Assembly: GCF_003352085.1 (NCBI RefSeq)
Contig: NZ_CP025804.1
Span: forward strand, 4,464,001 to 4,528,000
Direction of reading: 5' to 3'
DNA from: Sulfitobacter sp. SK012
GTDB taxonomy: Bacteria; Pseudomonadota; Alphaproteobacteria; Rhodobacterales; Rhodobacteraceae
Length of the DNA stretch: 64,000 bases
Below are positions 26,650-35,892 of the stretch, piece by piece. The notes under the pieces were generated by a model. That model had not been told where the DNA came from and ran no database searches. It saw nothing but the letters and a program-made list of their open reading frames with translations. Each line of letters starts with the position of its first letter. The first letter of the stretch is position 1. A program made the translations under genes and the position numbers.

Positions 26650-27639
26650 ATGAAAATGACGACCAAACTCATGAGTTGTGCGGCCACAGCCGCCATCGCA
26701 CTGACAGGAGCAGCACCTGCCTTTGCCGCTGAAAAATGGGACATGCCGATGGCCTATTCGGCCTCCAACTTCCATTCAGAGAATGGTGTCGAATTTGCTC
26801 AATGCGTCACATCAGGCACCCAAGGTGAGATCGAAATCACCGTGCATCCGGGTGGTTCGCTGTTCGCGGGCGCAGACATCAAACGCGCTATTCAAACTGG
26901 CCAGGTTCAGATTGGTGAGCGTCTGCTCTCAGGTCACCAGAACGAAGACGCGGTCTTTGGCTTTGATTCAATCCCTTTCCTCGCGCCATCTTTTGATGCC
27001 AGTGGTAAGCTGTGGGAAGCAGCCAAGCCCAAGATCGAATCTGTCCTAGAAGAGCAAAACCTGCACCTGCTTTATAATGTGCCATGGCCGCCACAGGGGC
27101 TCTACTTCAAGAAAGAAGTGAACTCGGTCGCCGATATGGCAGGAATCAAGTTCCGCTCATACAACAACACCACAGCGCGTTTGGCTGAGTTGACCGGCAT
27201 GGCCCCCGTTACGATTGAGGCCGCTGAAGTCAGCCAAGCCTTTGCAACGGGTGTTGCTGAATCGATGATCTCGTCCGGTGCAACGGGCTATGACCAGAAG
27301 GTTTGGGAAAGCCTGACGCATTACTATGAGGTCGATGCTTGGTTGCCGCGCAACTACATCATGGTGAACGGCGATGTCTGGAAAGGCGTCTCTGACGCCA
27401 ACAAGGGTATCATTACCGGCTGCGCAGATGAAGCTGCGGCACGTGGTTTGGATAAATCCAAATCTTACACTCAGTTCACCTACGACGGGCTGAGAGAAGG
27501 CGGCATGATCGTGCAGCCCGCAGGCGACGAATTGATGTCGGGTCTGCGTACCGTAGGTGACACCATGACAACCGAATGGTTGGAGGCCGCCGGCGTAAAC
27601 GGCCAGGCCTTGGTCGACGACTACAAAGCGATGCAGTAA
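26650..27639 (+). CDS. dctP: TRAP substrate-binding protein
   Basis: DctP-type receptor, 329 residues, with a Sec signal (ends AAPAFAAE). The mature part has DMPMAYSASNFHSENG, GGSLFAGADIKRAIQTGQVQ and WPPQGLYFKKEVNSVADMAG with GIKFRSYNN. It would capture a carboxylate for the DctQM permease that follows. It lies beside the DadA-like gene and upstream of pxpBCA, which suggests pyroglutamate or a related acid. A strong hairpin follows the stop, ahead of dctQ. Confidence 0.92.
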   Translation: MKMTTKLMSCAATAAIALTGAAPAFAAEKWDMPMAYSASNFHSENGVEFAQCVTSGTQGEIEITVHPGGSLFAGADIKRAIQTGQVQIGERLLSGHQNEDAVFGFDSIPFLAPSFDASGKLWEAAKPKIESVLEEQNLHLLYNVPWPPQGLYFKKEVNSVADMAGIKFRSYNNTTARLAELTGMAPVTIEAAEVSQAFATGVAESMISSGATGYDQKVWESLTHYYEVDAWLPRNYIMVNGDVWKGVSDANKGIITGCADEAAARGLDKSKSYTQFTYDGLREGGMIVQPAGDELMSGLRTVGDTMTTEWLEAAGVNGQALVDDYKAMQ

Positions 27640-27648
27640 TCGCACTTC

Positions 27649-27682
27649 GCGGCGGCCCGGACATTCGGGCCGCCGCATTTTT
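27649..27682 (+). terminator. Terminator hairpin between dctP and dctQ
   Basis: GCGGCGGCCCG / CGGGCCGCCGC around ACATT, followed by ATTTTTCTTG, ten bases after the dctP stop and 30 before the dctQ start. As in the other TRAP set, it should lower permease expression relative to the receptor. Confidence 0.85.
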
Positions 27683-27708
27683 CTTGTGACTCCGAGGAGA
27701 GCGTTCAC

Positions 27709-28233
27709 ATGACAGCCTTGCGCAAAATTCTTGACGGTATCTACCTTGGCGCAGGCGCACTTGCCGCGCTTTGCCTCGTTGCTATTCTGGCGCTGATCGT
27801 TGCGCAGATGGTCGCGCGCTGGACTGGAGCCGTGTTTCCCGGTGCCGCGAGCTATGCAGGATACGCCATGGCCGGAGCGAGTTTTTTTGCCTTTGCCAAC
27901 GCTCTCAATCGAGGCGCTCATATCCGCGTATCGATCCTTCTCAATTCACTCGCGAAGGGCCCTAAGCGGCTTCTGGAAATTTGGTGTTTTGGCCTTGCTG
28001 CCGCGATCGCATGGTACTTCACCTATTACGCCTATTGGTTCGTCTACTGGTCGTGGAAGTTCAGCGAAGTCAGCCAAGATCAGGACGCTACTCTGCTGTG
28101 GATTCCACAATCCGTGATGGTCATTGGCGGGGCAATCCTTGCAATCGCACTCACTGACAACCTGCTTTACGTCATCTTCAAGGGAGAGCACCGCATTACG
28201 CGTGACCTTGTCGATGAAAGCTTTGGGGAATAA
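27709..28233 (+). CDS. dctQ: TRAP transporter small permease
   Basis: 174-residue DctQ-type protein with four hydrophobic segments (ALCLVAILALIVAQMVAR, YAMAGASFFAFANALNRGAH, IWCFGLAAAIAWYFTYYAYW, SVMVIGGAILAIALTDNLLY). The RGAHIRV motif is typical. It lies four bases before dctM and after the receptor-terminator. It forms a TRAP complex with that receptor and dctM. Confidence 0.9.
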   Translation: MTALRKILDGIYLGAGALAALCLVAILALIVAQMVARWTGAVFPGAASYAGYAMAGASFFAFANALNRGAHIRVSILLNSLAKGPKRLLEIWCFGLAAAIAWYFTYYAYWFVYWSWKFSEVSQDQDATLLWIPQSVMVIGGAILAIALTDNLLYVIFKGEHRITRDLVDESFGE

Positions 28234-28237
28234 CCAA

Positions 28238-29548
28238 ATGACCGAACTTTATGCGATTGTTCTCTTCCTCTTTGTCCTCTTTTTCTTGCTTGGTACCGGC
28301 GTCTGGGTTGGCCTTGCCCTAATGGGTGTTGCTTGGGTCGGGATGGAACTTTTCACCACCCGCCCCGTTGGGGACGCCATGATCACTACGATCTGGGCAA
28401 GCTCATCATCTTGGACGCTAACGGCCTTGCCGCTGTTCATCTGGATGGGCGAGATCCTATACCGAACGCGATTATCAGAAGATATGTTCAAGGGCCTCTC
28501 TCCTTGGCTTGCAAAGCTTCCCGGTGGTCTGGTCCACACCAACATCGTGGGCTGCACAGTTTTCGCCGCCGTCTCGGGTTCTTCAGCCGCAACGCTGACC
28601 ACTGTTGGTAAGATGTCGATCCCCGAACTCCGCAGCCGCAACTACCCTGAAAAGATGATCATCGGCACGCTCGCAGGAGCCGCAACCTTGGGCCTGATGA
28701 TCCCGCCGTCACTGGCCCTGATCGTCTATGGCGTGACGGTCAACGAGAGCATCACCAAGTTATTCTTTGCCGGTGTTATGCCCGGGTTGGTGCTGGCCGT
28801 AATGTTCATGGGCTATGTGGCCATCTATTCTATGGTCTCTAAAGACTGGAACCCCACACCAGAGCCGCAGATGACGTTTGGCGAAAAACTCGCAAATTCA
28901 CGTTTTCTTTTGCCTGTCTTTGCGCTGATCACGGTTGTGATTGGGTCGATGTACCTCGGCTTTGCTACCGCAACAGAAGCCGCCGCAATCGGCGTTATCG
29001 GCGCGCTTGTGTTGGCTATGTTTCAGGGATCGCTCAATTGGGACAGCTTTCGTGAAAGTCTGATGGGCGCGATGCGGACTTCCGCTATGATCGCCTTGAT
29101 CCTCGCCGGAGCGGCATTCCTCAAGCTCTCTATGGGCTTTACCGGCCTGCCCCGCGCATTGGCAGATGGCATCGCGGCAATGGAGCTGACACGCTTCCAA
29201 CTCCTGATGGCGCTGTTGGTGTTCTATATCATTTTGGGCATGTTCCTTGATGGAATATCTTCGGTCGTTCTGACAATGGCCGTGGTTGAACCGATGGTAC
29301 GCGGAGCCGGGATCGACCTGATCTGGTTCGGCATATTCGTTGTGGTCGTCGTCGAGATGGCACAAATCACGCCGCCCATTGGGTTCAACCTCTTTGTCAT
29401 CCAAGGCATGACGGATCACGAGATGGGCTACATCACCCGTGCCGCCCTGCCGATGTTTGCAATCATGGTGCTGATGGTCTTTGTGCTGATCTGGTTTCCA
29501 GAACTTGCAACGTGGTTACCGGATAACCTGCGCAAAGGTCCGGTCTGA
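28238..29548 (+). CDS. dctM: TRAP transporter large permease
   Basis: About 436-residue DctM-type permease. It has ALPLFIWMGEILYRTRLS, CTVFAAVSGSSAATLTTVG, MIPPSLALIVYGVTVN, LGMFLDGISSVVLTM, and EMAQITPPIGFNLFVIQGM, the typical DctM C-terminal motif. ATG 28238 is the best start: it lies just after the dctQ stop, and the longer frame from 28124 lies inside dctQ. The BASS-like gene follows 9 bases later. Confidence 0.93.
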   Translation: MTELYAIVLFLFVLFFLLGTGVWVGLALMGVAWVGMELFTTRPVGDAMITTIWASSSSWTLTALPLFIWMGEILYRTRLSEDMFKGLSPWLAKLPGGLVHTNIVGCTVFAAVSGSSAATLTTVGKMSIPELRSRNYPEKMIIGTLAGAATLGLMIPPSLALIVYGVTVNESITKLFFAGVMPGLVLAVMFMGYVAIYSMVSKDWNPTPEPQMTFGEKLANSRFLLPVFALITVVIGSMYLGFATATEAAAIGVIGALVLAMFQGSLNWDSFRESLMGAMRTSAMIALILAGAAFLKLSMGFTGLPRALADGIAAMELTRFQLLMALLVFYIILGMFLDGISSVVLTMAVVEPMVRGAGIDLIWFGIFVVVVVEMAQITPPIGFNLFVIQGMTDHEMGYITRAALPMFAIMVLMVFVLIWFPELATWLPDNLRKGPV

Positions 29549-29557
29549 CGGTGACAC

Positions 29558-30493
29558 ATGGGGTGGATGCTATGTCTTTGTTCGAAACACGCACGCTTGT
29601 GTCTTGTCGCCGGCCTGATGGCTGGCGCATTGCTCCCGCAGTTGGCAAGAGCACTGCAGCCGTGGTTGCCGCAGATGGTCGCTATTTTACTGACTGTCAC
29701 CGCCCTGCGGATCGGGCATCGTGCAGCACTCGGGGCAGCGCACGACTTGGCTTGGGGCTTGGGCGCAGTTTTTGTCTTGCAACTGGCACTTCCACTGGTC
29801 TGCTACGCCGCGTTGTGGATGCTGGGGCTGACACAAACGCCCGCGGCCCTTGCGCTTGTTTTGGTCGCCGCAGCTCCGGCAATTTCGGGCGGGCCAAACC
29901 TCGCTTTGCTCCTTGGTCAAGACGCGGGCCGCATGATGCAAATCTTGGTGTTGGGCACGGCAGCCTTTCCGGTGACGGTCTTGCCGGTCCTCGCGCTCTT
30001 TCCTCAATTGGGGCCGCCGACCGAAGTCATTCAAAGCGCCCTTGCGGTATTGGTCGTCATCGTTATTGCAACGCTTCTTGGGTTCGTCCTGCGTGCCCGG
30101 ATTTTTCCACACCCCAACGCACGGCAAGTCCAAACCTTGGACGGCGCATCCGTTATCGCGTTCTCTGTCATCGTTGTCGCACTCATGGCCCCATTGAACG
30201 CAGCTGTTCGAGCAGACGCATCATCGGTGCTGCTGTGGGCGATCTTCGCTTTTGCGATCAGCTATGGGTTACAATTCACAACCCTAATTTGCCTACGGAA
30301 CTCGCGTCTGCGCCCCGTCGCAGGACCGCTTGCCATCGGCGCAGGCAACCGCAATATCGCACTTTTCCTAGTCGCGCTGCCGCCAGAAACGATAGCACCA
30401 CTGTTGATCTTCATCGCCTGCTGGCAATTGCCGATGTACCTCACCCCCTTGCTGCTGCCCCGTCTCTATCGTTGGGCTTTGCCCCATGACTGA
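29558..30493 (+). CDS. BASS-like (bile acid:sodium symporter) membrane carrier
   Basis: 311 residues with about ten membrane segments. Visible features are LPQMVAILLTVTALRIG, LVAAAPAISGGPNLALLLGQD and GPLAIGAGNRNIALFLVALP, where GN-rich crossover segments bind Na+ and solute in the family. BASS carriers move organic acids. Here it is tucked between TRAP2 and pxpBCA with an 8-base overlap at its 3' end, so it may be an uptake or export route for the same compound. The family link is by pattern only. Confidence 0.7.
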   Translation: MGWMLCLCSKHARLCLVAGLMAGALLPQLARALQPWLPQMVAILLTVTALRIGHRAALGAAHDLAWGLGAVFVLQLALPLVCYAALWMLGLTQTPAALALVLVAAAPAISGGPNLALLLGQDAGRMMQILVLGTAAFPVTVLPVLALFPQLGPPTEVIQSALAVLVVIVIATLLGFVLRARIFPHPNARQVQTLDGASVIAFSVIVVALMAPLNAAVRADASSVLLWAIFAFAISYGLQFTTLICLRNSRLRPVAGPLAIGAGNRNIALFLVALPPETIAPLLIFIACWQLPMYLTPLLLPRLYRWALPHD

Positions 30494-31223
30494 TTTTCCA
30501 CAAATCCGCAGTGTTGGAATGTCCGGTATGCTTGTGCAATTTGCGGAAAAGGTGAGCGAGCCTGCCAACCGCGCAGCCCTCGCTTTTCGCGCCGCATTGC
30601 AGGCAGCTGAGTGGTCCGAAGTCACGGAAACGAGCACCTCTTTGGTTTCAACTTTTATTGCCGTCGATTTGGCGCGTACCGCCCCACAGGCGATGACCGC
30701 AAAGCTACAAGCTCTGCTCGCTGCGCAAGATTGGTTTCACGCACCACTCCCCGCAGGCCGAACATTGTGGCAGGTTCCTTGCGCCTATGACGAAGCCCTC
30801 GCGCCACAATTGATAGAGGCTGCAGAGGCCGCAGGCGTTAGCCCTGAGCAGGCAATCAAGGAACTCTCCACGTCTCGTGTCCGTGTTCTTACAATCGGAT
30901 TTGCCCCGGGCCAGCCTTATATGGGCGAGTTGCCAGAACACTGGAACATCCCCCGCCAGCAAACCCTAACCAAATCCGTACCACCCGGCGCTCTTGTGGT
31001 CGCAATCCGCCAGTTGATCGTGTTCACCAATGCATCGCCGACCGGCTGGCGGCATGTGGGTCAGACAGCCTTTCAGACATTCCGACCGGAGGCAGAAATG
31101 CCCTTTGCCCTCTCTCCGGGAGACGAGCTTTGCTTTCCCGCCGTCACAGCCAACGAACTGCGTAAAATCACCGCCAAAGATACATCTGGCAACGGTGGCG
31201 CGCAGCAAGAGGCCCTGACATGA
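30486..31223 (+). CDS. pxpB: 5-oxoprolinase subunit B (PxpB/KipI)
   Basis: 245 residues. PxpB belongs to the KipI/allophanate-hydrolase-subunit-1 family and with PxpC and PxpA forms the ATP-dependent 5-oxoprolinase that opens pyroglutamate to glutamate. Visible motifs are LWQVPCAYDEALAPQL, TIGFAPGQPYMGELPEHW, PGALVVAIRQLIVFTNASPT and GWRHVGQT. It overlaps the carrier gene by 8 bases and pxpC by 4 (ATGA), so it belongs to a coupled operon. Normal length. Confidence 0.93.
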   Translation: MTDFPQIRSVGMSGMLVQFAEKVSEPANRAALAFRAALQAAEWSEVTETSTSLVSTFIAVDLARTAPQAMTAKLQALLAAQDWFHAPLPAGRTLWQVPCAYDEALAPQLIEAAEAAGVSPEQAIKELSTSRVRVLTIGFAPGQPYMGELPEHWNIPRQQTLTKSVPPGALVVAIRQLIVFTNASPTGWRHVGQTAFQTFRPEAEMPFALSPGDELCFPAVTANELRKITAKDTSGNGGAQQEALT

Positions 31224-32248
31224 GCGGTACTCTCCACGTCACATCTGCTGGACCCTCAATCACGATTCAGGATCAGGGTCGATTGGGATACCTGTCACAA
31301 GGCCTCAACAAGAGCGGTGTCGCCGATACAACTGCTCTGTTTGAAGGTGCCGCTTTGCTCGGCCAATCGAGCGAACTTGCCGCGCTTGAGATGGTAGGCA
31401 TGGGCGGGACGTTTCACAGCGATACCGACAGCCGCATCGCCCTGACTGGCGCGCCAATGTCCGCAAGCATTGATGGAACGCCCCTGACCTGGAACGCAAG
31501 CCACGCACTGCCTGCAGGCGCAAAACTGGTCATAGGGGGGGCGCGTGTGGGAACTTATGGATACCTTCACGTTGGCGGAGGCATCGACGGCCCCGTTAGA
31601 ATGGGTTCGCGAGCGACCCATATCAGCGCGGGCCTTGGCGCGGCTATCGCTCTTGGAGATGCCCTGCCAATAGGCAAGGATAAATCTCAGACCACAGGCA
31701 ACGCCCTCCCACAAGAAGAGCGCTTTGATGGGGGTCAAATCCGTGTTGTTGCATCCATGCAAACCGATCTGTTTGAGCAAGACGTTCGCGACCGTTTCAA
31801 CCAAACCCAGTTTCGCCGCGACCCTCGGGCAAACCGAATGGGCGTTAGGATGGACAGCGACGAGGGTGGCTTCTTTGCAAATGATCAACTCAACATCCTG
31901 TCTGAAATTATCGTGCCCGGTGACATCCAAATTACCGGCGATGGCACACCCTATGTCCTAATGTGCGAATGCGGCACCACGGGAGGCTACCCGCGGATTG
32001 GCACGGTGATCCCGTGCGATTTGAATAGGGTGGCCCAAGCACCTGCGGGGGCAACTTTGTGCTTTTCTTTTGTGTCGCACAGAGAGGCCGAAGCCGCAGA
32101 GCGTCAGGCAAGCACAGAGCGCAAAATGTTGGCCCAACGCATCTACCCGCTTGTGCGGGACCCGCACACCATGCGGGACTTGTTGCGCTATCAATTGGTC
32201 AGCGGCGCTATATCCGCCACCGCTGACCCTTTCGCCGAGGAGAACTGA
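31220..32248 (+). CDS. pxpC: 5-oxoprolinase subunit C (PxpC/KipA)
   Basis: 342 residues of the allophanate hydrolase subunit 2/KipA family. Motifs are SITIQDQGRLGYLSQGL near the N-terminus, LALEMVGMGG-like ELAALEMVGMGGTFHS, RDPRANRMGVRMDS, EIIVPGDIQITGDGTPYVLM and GGYPRIGTVI. It joins PxpB to bind and activate ATP-dependent ring opening with PxpA. It starts by ATGA overlap with pxpB and ends three bases before pxpA. Confidence 0.93.
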   Translation: MSGTLHVTSAGPSITIQDQGRLGYLSQGLNKSGVADTTALFEGAALLGQSSELAALEMVGMGGTFHSDTDSRIALTGAPMSASIDGTPLTWNASHALPAGAKLVIGGARVGTYGYLHVGGGIDGPVRMGSRATHISAGLGAAIALGDALPIGKDKSQTTGNALPQEERFDGGQIRVVASMQTDLFEQDVRDRFNQTQFRRDPRANRMGVRMDSDEGGFFANDQLNILSEIIVPGDIQITGDGTPYVLMCECGTTGGYPRIGTVIPCDLNRVAQAPAGATLCFSFVSHREAEAAERQASTERKMLAQRIYPLVRDPHTMRDLLRYQLVSGAISATADPFAEEN

Positions 32249-32251
32249 AAT

Positions 32252-33034
32252 ATGATCCGTGTAGACCTGAACGCCGATATGGGCGAAAGCTTTGGGCCGT
32301 GGACGATGGGCGATGACGCGAGCCTATTGCAAACCGTTACTTCGGCAAATGTCGCCTGCGGTGGGCATGCCGGTGACGCCGACACCATGGCCGCGACAAT
32401 GACCATCGCGCATCAAAATGGTGTCGGGATCGGAGCGCACCCCGGGTTCATGGACCTCGCTGGTTTTGGGCGCAATCGTATGTCAGTTCCACGCGCGACG
32501 CTGCAAAATCAGATCCGCTATCAGGTTGCAGCCAGTACCGGCATGGCGCGGAGCATTGGTGCAGAGGTACGGCATTTGAAGCTGCACGGTGCGCTGGCCA
32601 ACATGGCTTCAGAAGACGAAACGCTGGCGCGTGATTGTTATGAAGCAGCTCTTTCCGTCGCACCTAATTTGATTGTCATGGTGTTGGCGGCAACTGCGCA
32701 GCAGCACGCCGTCGAGGCTTTGGGTTGCACTTGGGCAGGTGAAATATTTGCTGATCGCGCCTACAATGATGATGCAACACTGGTCGACCGGTCCCTAGCT
32801 GGTGCAGTGATCCATGATCCGCTGGTAGCAGGTGCGCGTATGGTTAAGATGGTTCAGGCCGGTGCAATCATCACAGAAAGCGGCAAACAAATTCCTGCTG
32901 CAATCGACACGATCTGCCTGCATGGAGACACGCCAACTGCCGTAGAAATTGCCCGGTCCGTTCGTGCAGCACTTGAAGGCGCGGGCATTACCGTTGAGCG
33001 TTTCCCCGGCCGAACCAACCCTGCATCAACCTAA
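32252..33034 (+). CDS. pxpA: 5-oxoprolinase subunit A (PxpA, LamB/YcsF family)
   Basis: 260 residues. PxpA binds 5-oxoproline and completes the hydrolase. Motifs: VDLNADMGESFGPW, VACGGHAGDADTM, GAHPGFMDLAGFGRN, LKLHGALANMA and GDTPTAV. It ends the + strand run, with a bidirectional terminator after it. With the upstream TRAP and DadA-like genes it implies use of pyroglutamate as a carbon/nitrogen source, or salvage of it. Confidence 0.95.
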   Translation: MIRVDLNADMGESFGPWTMGDDASLLQTVTSANVACGGHAGDADTMAATMTIAHQNGVGIGAHPGFMDLAGFGRNRMSVPRATLQNQIRYQVAASTGMARSIGAEVRHLKLHGALANMASEDETLARDCYEAALSVAPNLIVMVLAATAQQHAVEALGCTWAGEIFADRAYNDDATLVDRSLAGAVIHDPLVAGARMVKMVQAGAIITESGKQIPAAIDTICLHGDTPTAVEIARSVRAALEGAGITVERFPGRTNPAST

Positions 33035-33036
33035 CT

Positions 33037-33074
33037 AACGCAGGCCCCGTCTTTGGGCCCTGCGTTCCGTTTTG
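33037..33074. terminator. Bidirectional terminator between pxpA and the pca operon
   Basis: AACGCAGGCCC ... GGGCCCTGCGTT with one bulge (33037-33066) and CCGTTTTG after it. The two converging transcripts would end here. Confidence 0.7.
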
Positions 33075-33080
33075 TTGTGT

Positions 33081-33719
33081 TCAGACCAGTGTCGCGTCTG
33101 TCGCGGCGCGCAGGTCTGCTTCGGTGACGCCTTGGGCGCATTCCACAATGCGCAGGCCGCCTTCCACCACGTCGAGCACGCCTAGGTTTGTGATGATCCG
33201 GTCCACAACTCCCGCGCCGGTCAGCGGCAGGGTGCATGCCTTAAGGACCTTGCTGTCGCCGTGCTTGTTGGCGTGGTCCATCACCACGATCACACGGCCA
33301 ACGCCTGCGACCAGATCCATCGCACCGCCCATGCCTTTGACCAGCTTGCCGGGGATCATCCAGTTGGCGAGGTCGCCATTTTCTGCCACTTCCATTGCAC
33401 CCAGAATGGCCGCTGCGATCTTGCCGCCGCGGATCATGCCAAAGCTGGTCGCGCTGTCAAAATAAGCGGTGCGGTCCAGCTCGGTGATGGTCTGCTTGCC
33501 GGCATTGATCAGATCGGCGTCTTCGTCACCCTCGATCGGGAACGGGCCCATGCCAAGCATCCCGTTCTCTGACTGCAGCGTGATGTCCTTGTCGCCGACG
33601 TAATTGGCCACCAGCGTCGGGATGCCGATCCCGAGGTTCACATACATGCCATCGCTCAGCTCTTCGGCGGCGCGGGCCGCCATCTGGTTGCGGTCCCAGC
33701 CCTTGAGTGCATCGGCCAT
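33081..33719 (-). CDS. 3-oxoacid CoA-transferase subunit B (PcaJ/ScoB-like)
   Basis: 212 residues. The beta subunit carries the catalytic glutamate in [12 protein letters not shown] (Glu near residue 51) with [18 protein letters not shown]. It transfers CoA between succinyl-CoA and a 3-oxoacid. At the end of a pca run it could act on 3-oxoadipate (PcaJ), or on acetoacetate if the cleavage enzyme just upstream works first. Sequence alone does not decide, so no symbol is given. Its ATG overlaps the alpha subunit stop by one base (TAATG). Confidence 0.9.
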   Translation of the reverse strand: MADALKGWDRNQMAARAAEELSDGMYVNLGIGIPTLVANYVGDKDITLQSENGMLGMGPFPIEGDEDADLINAGKQTITELDRTAYFDSATSFGMIRGGKIAAAILGAMEVAENGDLANWMIPGKLVKGMGGAMDLVAGVGRVIVVMDHANKHGDSKVLKACTLPLTGAGVVDRIITNLGVLDVVEGGLRIVECAQGVTEADLRAATDATLV

Positions 33720-34426
33720 TATACGTCCTCCCCCTTGGGTCTGGTGGTGCGCTGTTCAATGCGCTTTTCATGTGTCCCCTGAATGATGCGGTGCACATAG
33801 ATGCCGGGCAGGTGGATATGGTCGGGGTCAAAGGTGCCGGTGGGCACAATCTCTTCGACCTCAACAACACAGACCTTGCCGCACATGGCCGCTGGCGGGT
33901 TAAAGTTGCGCGCCGTCTTGCGAAAGATCAGGTTGCCAGTGGCGTCGGCTTTCCACGCCTTGATGATGCTCAGATCCGCAAAGATGCCCTCTTCGAGGAT
34001 GTAATCCTGGCCGTCCCAGTTCTTCACTTCCTTGCCATCCGCGATCACGGTGCCGACGCCGGTCTTGGTGTAGAACCCCGGAATGCCGCAGCCGCCCGCG
34101 CGCATCCGCTCAGCCAGCGTGCCTTGTGGGTTGAACTCCAACTCGAGCTCGCCCGAGAGATACTGGCGCATAAATTCCGCGTTCTCGCCCACATAAGAGC
34201 TGATCATTTTCTTGACCTGACGCGTCTGCAGCAAGATCCCAATGCCAAAATCATCAACCCCCGCATTGTTGGACGCAAACGTTAAATCCTTGGTCCCCGC
34301 ATCCCGGATCGCCGACAACAGCAACTCAGGAATGCCGCACAACCCAAATCCACCAGCCGCGATAAACATCCCGTCGTGCAAAAGCCCTTCAAGTGCCGAA
34401 GACGCACTCCCGTAAATCTTGTTCAT
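33719..34426 (-). CDS. 3-oxoacid CoA-transferase subunit A (PcaI/ScoA-like)
   Basis: 235 residues, the alpha subunit. It has [18 protein letters not shown] near the N-terminus, typical of CoA transferase I, and further [12 protein letters not shown] and [15 protein letters not shown]. It forms a heterodimer with the next gene, translationally coupled. It follows the beta-keto acid cleavage enzyme gene with a 4-base overlap, so the three are one transcript. It could be either a 3-oxoadipate or an acetoacetate transferase. Confidence 0.9.
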   Translation of the reverse strand: MNKIYGSASSALEGLLHDGMFIAAGGFGLCGIPELLLSAIRDAGTKDLTFASNNAGVDDFGIGILLQTRQVKKMISSYVGENAEFMRQYLSGELELEFNPQGTLAERMRAGGCGIPGFYTKTGVGTVIADGKEVKNWDGQDYILEEGIFADLSIIKAWKADATGNLIFRKTARNFNPPAAMCGKVCVVEVEEIVPTGTFDPDHIHLPGIYVHRIIQGTHEKRIEQRTTRPKGEDV

Positions 34427-35262
34427 GCTGTACCCTTTCGAAGGCCTAAAATTTCACGCGCTTGCTGCCAGCTTGCCACGGGGCGCGCGTATTTCTCGCA
34501 GATTTCCGCCGCCATTTTGACCAGCGCAGCGTTGGACGGGGCCAGCGTGTTGCGATCTAAACGCACGTTGTCTTCTAATCCTGTCCGCGCATGGCCCCCA
34601 TTTGAAATGGCCCATTCGTTCAACTCAAGCTGCTTGGCACCGATCCCAGCGGCGCACCATGGGGCATCCTCGCCAAACAAGCGGTGCACCGTCTTGAGGT
34701 AAAAATCAAACACATCACGGTCGACGGGCATGGCGTTTTTCACACCCATCACGAACTGCACATACGGCGTATCTTTGATCTGGCCATTGTCGTGCATTTC
34801 TTTGGCCTTGAGGATGTGGCTGAGGTCAAAGGCTTCGATTTCTGGCTTCACGTCATGTTCGATCATTTCGGACGCCAGCCATTCCACCAACTGCGGCGGG
34901 TTCTCATAGACGCGAGTTGGAAAGTTGTTTGACCCAACAGTGAGTGACGCCATATCGGGCGACAGCGGCAGCATACCGCCTCGTTCATTGCCAGCCCCTG
35001 AACGGCCACCCGTTGAGAACTGCACAATCATACCAGGACAGTGTTTTTCCAAACCTTCTTTGAGACGCGCGAATTTCTCCGGATCACTGGAGGGCGTCTG
35101 GTCGTCGTTGCGCACATGGCAATGGGCAATCGCGGCACCAGCTTCAAAAGCCTCATGGGTGCTTTCGATTTGCTCCGTCACGGTGATCGGGACTGCGGGA
35201 TTGCTCTCCTTTGTGGGAACTGACCCAGTAATGGCGACGCAAATGATGCAAGGTTTGGTCAT
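34423..35262 (-). CDS. Beta-keto acid cleavage enzyme (BKACE, DUF849 family)
   Basis: 279 residues. BKACE enzymes, of which 3-keto-5-aminohexanoate cleavage enzyme (Kce) is the prototype, condense acetyl-CoA with a beta-keto acid and release acetoacetate plus a CoA ester. It has the zinc motif [29 protein letters not shown], and [19 protein letters not shown]. Family knowledge says that some members act on beta-ketoadipate. Placed between pcaG and the CoA transferase genes, it is the obvious candidate to split 3-oxoadipate into acetoacetate and succinyl-CoA here. Confidence 0.88.
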   Translation of the reverse strand: MTKPCIICVAITGSVPTKESNPAVPITVTEQIESTHEAFEAGAAIAHCHVRNDDQTPSSDPEKFARLKEGLEKHCPGMIVQFSTGGRSGAGNERGGMLPLSPDMASLTVGSNNFPTRVYENPPQLVEWLASEMIEHDVKPEIEAFDLSHILKAKEMHDNGQIKDTPYVQFVMGVKNAMPVDRDVFDFYLKTVHRLFGEDAPWCAAGIGAKQLELNEWAISNGGHARTGLEDNVRLDRNTLAPSNAALVKMAAEICEKYARPVASWQQAREILGLRKGTA

Positions 35263-35271
35263 GGTCTGCCC

Positions 35272-35892
35272 TCATATGTCAAAAAAGATGGTTTCACCTG
35301 CACCTTGAAGGCGGATATCGAAACGGTAGGTTCCGCCCCCTTCCGCCTGCGCAAGCAAGGTTGGAATACGGTTTTGATGTTCAATCCGGGTCAAGATTGG
35401 GTCTTTGGCATTCGCGTCGGCTTCATCAGCGAAATACATACGGGTATGTAGACCGATGTTGATGCCCCGCGCAACGACCCAGAACGTAACATGCGGTGCC
35501 TGCAATCGGCCGTCAGGGAACGGCACACGTCCTGGCTTTATCGTCTCGAAAACAAACTCACCCGTGTCCATGTCGCCCGGGGACCTCCCCCAGCCGGTAA
35601 AATTCGCATCGGCAGCCCCGCACACCTCTGAGGCAGCGTTGTGCAGGCCATTTGCATCGGCCTGCCATATTTCAATCATTGCGTCCTTTAAGGCGGCATT
35701 CATGCCGTCAAACACGGTGCCGCGGATGGTAATCTCTTGGCCTTTGACCGGGCCAGTTTTCATCGTGGCCCCCAGGTCGCTGCCATAGATATCAATGCCA
35801 GCGAAATTCGGCGTGCATCCGATATGCACGTATGGCCCGGCAGTTTGTGATGGGGATTCGTAAAAAGCGTTGAGTTTCTGTGTCATATTCAA
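35272..35892 (-). CDS. pcaG: Protocatechuate 3,4-dioxygenase alpha subunit
   Basis: 206 residues. Structural partner of PcaH in the Fe(III) intradiol dioxygenase that opens protocatechuate to 3-carboxy-cis,cis-muconate. It has [12 protein letters not shown], an intradiol signature region ([20 protein letters not shown]), and [18 protein letters not shown]. Its ATG overlaps the pcaH stop by 4 bases. The alpha chain lacks the full iron-ligand set, as expected. Confidence 0.97.
   Translation of the reverse strand: MNMTQKLNAFYESPSQTAGPYVHIGCTPNFAGIDIYGSDLGATMKTGPVKGQEITIRGTVFDGMNAALKDAMIEIWQADANGLHNAASEVCGAADANFTGWGRSPGDMDTGEFVFETIKPGRVPFPDGRLQAPHVTFWVVARGINIGLHTRMYFADEADANAKDPILTRIEHQNRIPTLLAQAEGGGTYRFDIRLQGAGETIFFDI

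Noticed and set aside
29551..30489. 312-residue frame overlapping the BASS-like carrier
   Set aside because: Its translation is rich in Arg, Ser and Pro with no hydrophobic pattern. The alternate frame from 29558 has clear membrane segments and family motifs, so this is a shadow.
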